This document shows positions 7,077-10,929 of a stretch of 10,929 nucleotides of DNA, piece by piece. The stretch is from Sedimentibacter sp. (GTDB lineage Bacteria; Bacillota; Clostridia; Tissierellales; Sedimentibacteraceae), in contig JAQSYS010000035.1 of assembly GCA_029256005.1 (NCBI GenBank), forward strand, positions 1 to 10,929, read 5' to 3'. The notes beneath the pieces were generated by a model that saw only the letters and a program-made list of their open reading frames with translations, was not told the origin of the DNA and did not search any database. How positions within the stretch are numbered: the first letter of the stretch is position 1; each line of letters starts with the position of its first letter. Position numbers and translations under genes: made by a program.

Positions 7077-8159
7077 TTATATTATTTCTAACATCAATAT
7101 AGCATAATCATCCTTGTGAATTTTGCAATACTCATTAAGTGATAATTTCAAATTGTTTAGAATATTTTCATCTTGTTTAATAACATCTATCAATCTTTCA
7201 ATTCCGTATTGCTGATTTCTGTCATCTGTAGCTTCAGTAATACCGTCTGTGTATAAAAACAGTTTATCCTCAACACTTAATATTATTTGATTTACATCAT
7301 ACTTTACATCATCAAAAATGTTTGCTATGGGATATCCCTTAGAGCTGAGCAATGCAATTTCATTATCTTTATTCATCAATATGGGCTCTGAATTATGACC
7401 TGCATTCACATAGCTGAATTCATTCGTTGTTTTATTGTATATACCCAGAAATACTGAAAAATATTTATCATAGTCCAAGTTCAAGGAAAGAAATGTTTTA
7501 TGCAGCTCCTTCATGATCTTGTTTAAATTAATATTTCCTTTGGCAATTGTTCTTATTGATTGTCTTACAAATATAGTTAGCAGTGATGCCGAAACACCAT
7601 GACCAACAACATCACAAATATATACTCCGGTATTTTCTTCATCAATTTCAAATACATCAAAAAAGTCTCCACTTAATGACTCTGAAGATTCATACAAATA
7701 ATCTAGGCTTAACCCGTTATACATGCCCTTTGGAGGCAACATTCTAATTTGCATATTCCTTGCAAACCTGATATCTTCACTCATCTTTTTATTTTTTTCA
7801 TTGATTTTTTGGGATAAATCTTTTTCTGTAGTAATATCCCTAAAAACTTCTACTGAATAAACTGTTTCCCCGGACTTGTCCTTTATTGGAGATGAAATAA
7901 TTGTGTATGTCTTTCCTGAAACTGAAGCTTCTTTTTTTAATATGGAGCCATCTTCAATAGTTACCTTTGAAATGCAATATTCACAGTTTTTGTTTGTACA
8001 AAAAACTTCATAGCATTTCTTTCCGACGATTTCTCCCAATTCTTCTCTCATTTTTTTGTTTGCATACAATACAGTATTGTTCTTGTCTACAACTCTAACC
8101 CAGTCTATCATTCCGTCAACAATTCCAAGCTGTGATTCATTTATACTTATTCTGTCCAT
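7077..8159 (-). CDS. PAS-domain SpoIIE-type (PP2C-like) serine phosphatase
   Basis: This 360-residue soluble signalling phosphatase has an N-terminal PAS domain (about 10-112), a short coiled linker (113-135) and a C-terminal PPM/SpoIIE (RsbU-like) domain (about 136-360). The phosphatase motifs are intact: QIRMLPP (137-143), SLSGDFFD (161-168) with Asp165 and Asp168, CDVVGHG (182-188) with Asp183, NAGHN (252-256), YTDGITEA (303-310) with Asp305, and KDDYAI (349-354). Such enzymes usually dephosphorylate anti-sigma antagonists of the STAS type, but no partner is encoded here. The PAS domain carries Cys49, Cys54, Cys59 and Cys62, a possible metal or redox site. The ATG at 8159 is preferred over an upstream TTG at 8174 because GAGGAAG at 8166-8172 is well placed for it. 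It follows yvcK by 18 bases, where whiA is common in related genomes. Confidence 0.92.
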   Translation of the reverse strand: MDRISINESQLGIVDGMIDWVRVVDKNNTVLYANKKMREELGEIVGKKCYEVFCTNKNCEYCISKVTIEDGSILKKEASVSGKTYTIISSPIKDKSGETVYSVEVFRDITTEKDLSQKINEKNKKMSEDIRFARNMQIRMLPPKGMYNGLSLDYLYESSESLSGDFFDVFEIDEENTGVYICDVVGHGVSASLLTIFVRQSIRTIAKGNINLNKIMKELHKTFLSLNLDYDKYFSVFLGIYNKTTNEFSYVNAGHNSEPILMNKDNEIALLSSKGYPIANIFDDVKYDVNQIILSVEDKLFLYTDGITEATDDRNQQYGIERLIDVIKQDENILNNLKLSLNEYCKIHKDDYAILMLEII

Positions 8160-8165
8160 AGGCCA

Positions 8166-8172
8166 CTTCCTC
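8166..8172 (-). promoter_or_regulatory. Ribosome-binding site that fixes the PAS-phosphatase start
   Basis: GAGGAAG lies 6 bases before the ATG at 8159. The alternative TTG at 8174-8172 overlaps this site and has only the end of yvcK upstream, without a clear ribosome site of its own. The ATG start is therefore preferred. Confidence 0.7.
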
Positions 8173-8177
8173 AAGAT

Positions 8178-9140
8178 TTATTTTTGTCCTTCGTAATTAA
8201 ATAACAATTGCCCTATTTTTTCAGAATTATGTCTAATATAATTTTTTCTTATGTCTATAAAATTGCTGCTTATTACTTTTATATTCATTTCTTCAAGCTT
8301 CTTTATTTGTTCATCATCTATAATAACCTGCTTTGCACCCTTGAACTTATAATTTTCTATCTGACTTTCTGAAATAAGCTCATCATTTGCAATTACATAA
8401 TCAATTATGTATCTGTTACTATGTTTAATTATTGCATTTACATGATCATAAACATTATAATTATCTGTTTCTCCTGGTTGTGTCATCAAGTTGCATATAT
8501 AAAAAACCTTAGCTTTTGATTCTGATATAAGTTCAGGAATATTTTTAACCAGGATATTTGGAATTACACTTGTGTACAAACTTCCTGGACCTAGTACTAT
8601 AATATCAGCTTCTTTTATATCTTTTACTGTTTCTTCCAATGGCATGCACACTTCTGGCACAAGTGATACTCTGTCAATTTTACAGCCTGATTTATTTACA
8701 TATTCAGGAATGTCCTTTTCTCCCAAAATACAATCACCGTTGTCAAGATATGCTTTAAGTTGAGCATCCTGTAAAGTCATGGGTAAGACCTTCCCTGAAA
8801 GTCTGAATATACTTCCGATTTCCTTCAAAGCATGCTCATAGTCACCGAAAATTTCATACATTGCTGCAATCAATAGGTTCCCAAAGCTTTGACCGTTTAA
8901 ATAACCATCCTTAAAACGATGCTGCATTAGCTTTAACATTGTAGGCTCTATGTCAGAAAGAGCAATGATGCAGTTTCGCATATCCCCTGGTGGAAGCATT
9001 CCAAGGTCTTCCCTTAAAACTCCTGAACCTCCTCCATTATCTGCAACAGTCACTATTGCAGATATGTCTCTGGTGAAATTCTTAAGACCTCTCAACAGTA
9101 TTGATAAGCCTGTTCCTCCTCCAAATACAACTATATTCAT
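8178..9140 (-). CDS. yvcK: YvcK family gluconeogenesis and envelope factor (CofD-like fold)
   Basis: This 320-residue protein is of the YvcK/CofD-like family. Motifs seen are GGGTGLS (7-13), VADNGGGSG (32-40), LPPGDMRNC (49-57), GQSFGNLL (83-90), GPGSLYTSVIPN (184-195) and NLMTQPGETDNY (217-228). YvcK of Bacillus is needed for growth on gluconeogenic carbon sources and for normal cell shape, and members bind UDP-sugars such as UDP-GlcNAc; the 2-phospholactate-transferase name sometimes given to it is only structural. The ATG follows AGAGGG and lies 12 bases after rapZ. The rapZ-yvcK pair is conserved in Gram-positive bacteria, usually followed by whiA. Here a PAS-phosphatase follows instead. 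Length and motifs are normal. Confidence 0.96.
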   Translation of the reverse strand: MNIVVFGGGTGLSILLRGLKNFTRDISAIVTVADNGGGSGVLREDLGMLPPGDMRNCIIALSDIEPTMLKLMQHRFKDGYLNGQSFGNLLIAAMYEIFGDYEHALKEIGSIFRLSGKVLPMTLQDAQLKAYLDNGDCILGEKDIPEYVNKSGCKIDRVSLVPEVCMPLEETVKDIKEADIIVLGPGSLYTSVIPNILVKNIPELISESKAKVFYICNLMTQPGETDNYNVYDHVNAIIKHSNRYIIDYVIANDELISESQIENYKFKGAKQVIIDDEQIKKLEEMNIKVISSNFIDIRKNYIRHNSEKIGQLLFNYEGQK

Positions 9141-9152
9141 ATATTTTCCCTC

Positions 9153-10007
9153 TTATTTTTCTATATCCCGATGATTAAGCATTACCCTGTAATTTTCTCC
9201 TCCGAGAAAAGAAGCAATTTTATTTGAGATTGTGACAGAACGGTGCTTACCGCCGGTACATCCTATAGATATAACCAAATTCGATTTACCTTCTTTAATA
9301 TAATGAGGTAACAGAAAAAGCAGCATGTCTTTAAGCTTATTGATGAAAACTTCTGTGATATCAAAACCCATTACATAATCCTGAACATTTTTATCATTAC
9401 CTGTATAATTCTTTAACGACTCAATGTAAAAAGGATTAGGCAAAAATCTTACATCAAAAACCAAATCCGAATCTTGTGGCAACCCATATTTGTATCCAAA
9501 GGACATAATGGTAATATTAAGATTATATGTTATATTGCCTTGAATGAAAATGCTTAACAGCTCTTCTTTTAATCTTCCAAGCTTCATATTAGTAGTATCT
9601 ATGATATAATCAGATCTTTTTTTAACCTCTTCTAGACTGTCTCTCTCTTTGCGTATACCATCAACAATAGTGCCTGTTGAACTTAATGGGTGAGGTCTCC
9701 TTTGTTCCTTGTATCTTTTTACCAACTCATCATCTGACGAATCAAGAAACAATATTCGATATTTTATACCCATGTTCTTTAACTCTTCAAGGCTGTTGAA
9801 TAAGTCTTTAAAAAATATTCCTCCTCTTATATCTGCTACTACAGCAACCTTATTGACCTCTCTTGATGAACTTTTACAAAGCTCAGCAAAATTAGGAAGG
9901 AGAGCCGGAGGCATATTATCCATGCAGTAATAGTTAATATCTTCCAAAACTTTTATTGCCTGACTTTTGCCAGCGCCAGACATACCTGTTATAATAACAA
10001 ACTCCAT
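9153..10007 (-). CDS. rapZ: RapZ/YvcJ P-loop nucleotide-binding protein
   Basis: This 284-residue cytoplasmic nucleotide-binding protein is the homologue of E. coli RapZ (YhbJ), the adapter that directs RNase E to the GlmZ small RNA. In Bacillus YvcJ binds and hydrolyses ATP or GTP and affects competence. Seen are Walker A GMSGAGKS (8-15), DNMPP (30-34), a Walker B-like VVADIRGG (56-63), RRPHPL (103-108), RFLPNPFY (187-194), GCTGGKHRSV (249-258) and HRDIEK at the end. Length is typical. The start at 10007 has GAGGAG a few bases upstream. It follows the PHP gene by 14 bases and precedes yvcK by 12, so it is part of one operon. No RNase E substrate is expected in a clostridial host, so the adapter role should not be transferred without evidence. 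Confidence 0.96.
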   Translation of the reverse strand: MEFVIITGMSGAGKSQAIKVLEDINYYCMDNMPPALLPNFAELCKSSSREVNKVAVVADIRGGIFFKDLFNSLEELKNMGIKYRILFLDSSDDELVKRYKEQRRPHPLSSTGTIVDGIRKERDSLEEVKKRSDYIIDTTNMKLGRLKEELLSIFIQGNITYNLNITIMSFGYKYGLPQDSDLVFDVRFLPNPFYIESLKNYTGNDKNVQDYVMGFDITEVFINKLKDMLLFLLPHYIKEGKSNLVISIGCTGGKHRSVTISNKIASFLGGENYRVMLNHRDIEK

Positions 10008-10021
10008 ATTCTCCTCGCTTT

Positions 10022-10759
10022 CTATTTTAAATTTATAATACGATTTAAATCCAAACCTGCCTCAATGGCAGCTTTTAACCCTTTTTCATAACTTCCTATT
10101 TTATCTTTAATATGTGAATCGCTATTTATAACGAACTTTACATCATAATTTTTGGCGATTTTTATTTCCTCTGCATTTAAGTGACTATGACTATTGTTTA
10201 TTTCAAGAACTGTGTTTGTTTTTTCAGCAGCCTCAGCTATTTTTTCTGTGTTTAAAGGTATTTTGTCACCTGGATGTGTCAAAATATTTATTTTATATTT
10301 ATTCATTGCATTTATAACGGCTTCAGTATTCTTTTCTTTCATCTCTTCAAATACCTTCTTGTTTTTTCTGCCAATTTTATTCATAACAGTAAACTTCCAG
10401 GCATCTAAAGGAGTAGAAAATAAAACACCAATATGATAACCGCATAAAATTATATCACAATGCTTCAAAACTTCATCAGTTATATCGGTGTTTCCTCTAT
10501 AATCAAGAATATTAGCTTCAACCCCAAGCAATATTTTAATTTGCGGGTATTTCTTTCTCATTTCCAATATCTTTTCTTTAGCTTCTTTAATTTTATTTTC
10601 CTTTATTCCAAACAAATAGTGTCTTGGACCGTGGTCTGTTATGGCTATTTCCTCCAAGCCAATTTCAACTGCTCTTTGAACTATTTCTTCTATAGAAGAT
10701 TTCCCGTGATTGCGTCTGGAATATGTTGAGTGTACATGATAATCTGCAGTAATTTTCAT
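10022..10759 (-). CDS. PHP-domain metal-dependent phosphoesterase
   Basis: The 245-residue protein consists of a single PHP domain. The metal-ligand pattern is complete: His8 and His10 (DYHVHS), Asp42 and His43 (ITDHG), Glu81 (GVEANI), His109 (GYHIG), His162 (THPGD), and Asp214 with His216 (NSDSH). This resembles YcdX-type and histidinol-phosphatase-like PHP hydrolases that bind three metal ions. There is no polymerase or other fused domain. A gene of this kind between murB and rapZ recurs in clostridial genomes, which suggests an envelope or sugar-phosphate role, but the substrate is not known. It lacks histidine-biosynthesis neighbours, so a HisK assignment would be unsupported. The ATG at 10759 follows GAAGGG, 11 bases after murB. 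Confidence 0.93.
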   Translation of the reverse strand: MKITADYHVHSTYSRRNHGKSSIEEIVQRAVEIGLEEIAITDHGPRHYLFGIKENKIKEAKEKILEMRKKYPQIKILLGVEANILDYRGNTDITDEVLKHCDIILCGYHIGVLFSTPLDAWKFTVMNKIGRKNKKVFEEMKEKNTEAVINAMNKYKINILTHPGDKIPLNTEKIAEAAEKTNTVLEINNSHSHLNAEEIKIAKNYDVKFVINSDSHIKDKIGSYEKGLKAAIEAGLDLNRIINLK

Positions 10760-10770
10760 AATAATCCCTT

Positions 10771-10929
10771 CTATAATTTCGTTCCCACTATTTTCACTTC
10801 CGGCTCTAGCTTTATGCCGAATTTATCATTTACTGTACTAATGACAATACGCATAAGACCCAAAACATCCTCACAGCAAGCATTGTCATAGTTAACTATG
10901 AATCCGCTGTGTTTGTCTGAGACCATTGC
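10771..10929 (-). CDS. murB: UDP-N-acetylenolpyruvoylglucosamine reductase, C-terminal end
   Basis: Only the last 52 residues and the stop codon are in the window; the 5' part lies beyond the right edge. The peptide begins AMVSDKHSGFIVN, matching the MurB C-terminal substrate-binding domain (family pattern A.VS.KHAGFIVN). It ends with KFGIKLEPEVKIVG, which holds the conserved LEPEV glutamate that takes part in catalysis. MurB is the FAD enzyme that reduces UDP-GlcNAc-enolpyruvate with NADPH to UDP-MurNAc, the second committed step of peptidoglycan synthesis. The order murB, PHP, rapZ, yvcK is a known clostridial arrangement. The promoter of this long operon is presumably upstream of murB and outside the window. 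Confidence 0.93.
   Translation of the reverse strand, partial: AMVSDKHSGFIVNYDNACCEDVLGLMRIVISTVNDKFGIKLEPEVKIVGTKL

Noticed and set aside
10194..10729. Two plus-strand frames rich in Phe and Ile that look like membrane proteins
   Set aside because: They are antisense to the PHP gene. Hydrophobicity arises because Lys/Glu-rich codons read backwards give Phe/Ile/Leu-rich peptides.
1..10929. Defence system, prophage, CRISPR array, transposase or RNA gene
   Set aside because: Both strands were read for spaced repeats, recombinase or nuclease motifs and tRNA-like folds. The gaps between genes are short and none is present. The window is core metabolism and transport.

Overview
The window is AT-rich, and every gene that can be supported lies on the minus strand, so transcription runs from the right edge to the left. 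Codon choice, strong Shine-Dalgarno sites (GGAGG/GAGGAG types), the gene set and the murB-PHP-rapZ-yvcK order all point to a low-GC Gram-positive anaerobe of the Clostridia/Tissierellia type. The sequence alone does not support a genus call. I see no prophage, transposase, CRISPR array, toxin-antitoxin pair or tRNA/rRNA. Most of the window is ordinary chromosomal core.

Right block, read in transcription order (10929 down to 4771): the 3' end of murB (peptidoglycan precursor synthesis); a PHP-domain metal-dependent phosphoesterase; rapZ/yvcJ (nucleotide-binding RNase-adapter family); yvcK (gluconeogenesis/cell-envelope factor); a PAS-plus-SpoIIE-type (PP2C-like) phosphatase in the slot usually held by whiA; pgi (glucose-6-phosphate isomerase); and cvfB (S1-domain RNA-binding regulator). 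Gaps up to pgi are under 30 bases and the pgi-cvfB gap is 51 bases. The block therefore looks like one long operon linking envelope synthesis, carbon flux and signalling, with its promoter outside the window.

Left block (4727 down to 1): a well-formed sigma-A-type promoter (TTGACG, 17-base spacer, TAATAT) precedes a nucleoside-salvage operon. It holds deoD (purine-nucleoside phosphorylase), a divergent ADP-ribosylglycohydrolase-family protein, a BMP-family nucleoside-binding lipoprotein and, after a structured 148-base spacer, the ATP-binding subunit of the nucleoside ABC importer, which runs off the left edge. The permease genes would be expected beyond it. The first three genes are tightly coupled: a ribosome-binding site overlaps a stop codon, and there is an ATGA overlap. 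The operon should import nucleosides and cleave purine nucleosides to base plus (deoxy)ribose-1-phosphate; the role of the glycohydrolase-like protein is open.

The points most worth a second look are: the spacer between lipoprotein and ATPase genes, which holds a 12-bp GC-containing hairpin and then a perfect 19-bp inverted repeat enclosing another small hairpin; the glycohydrolase-family protein with altered metal-ligand motifs and an unassigned N-terminal region; and the PAS-phosphatase with a four-cysteine cluster in the yvcK operon.
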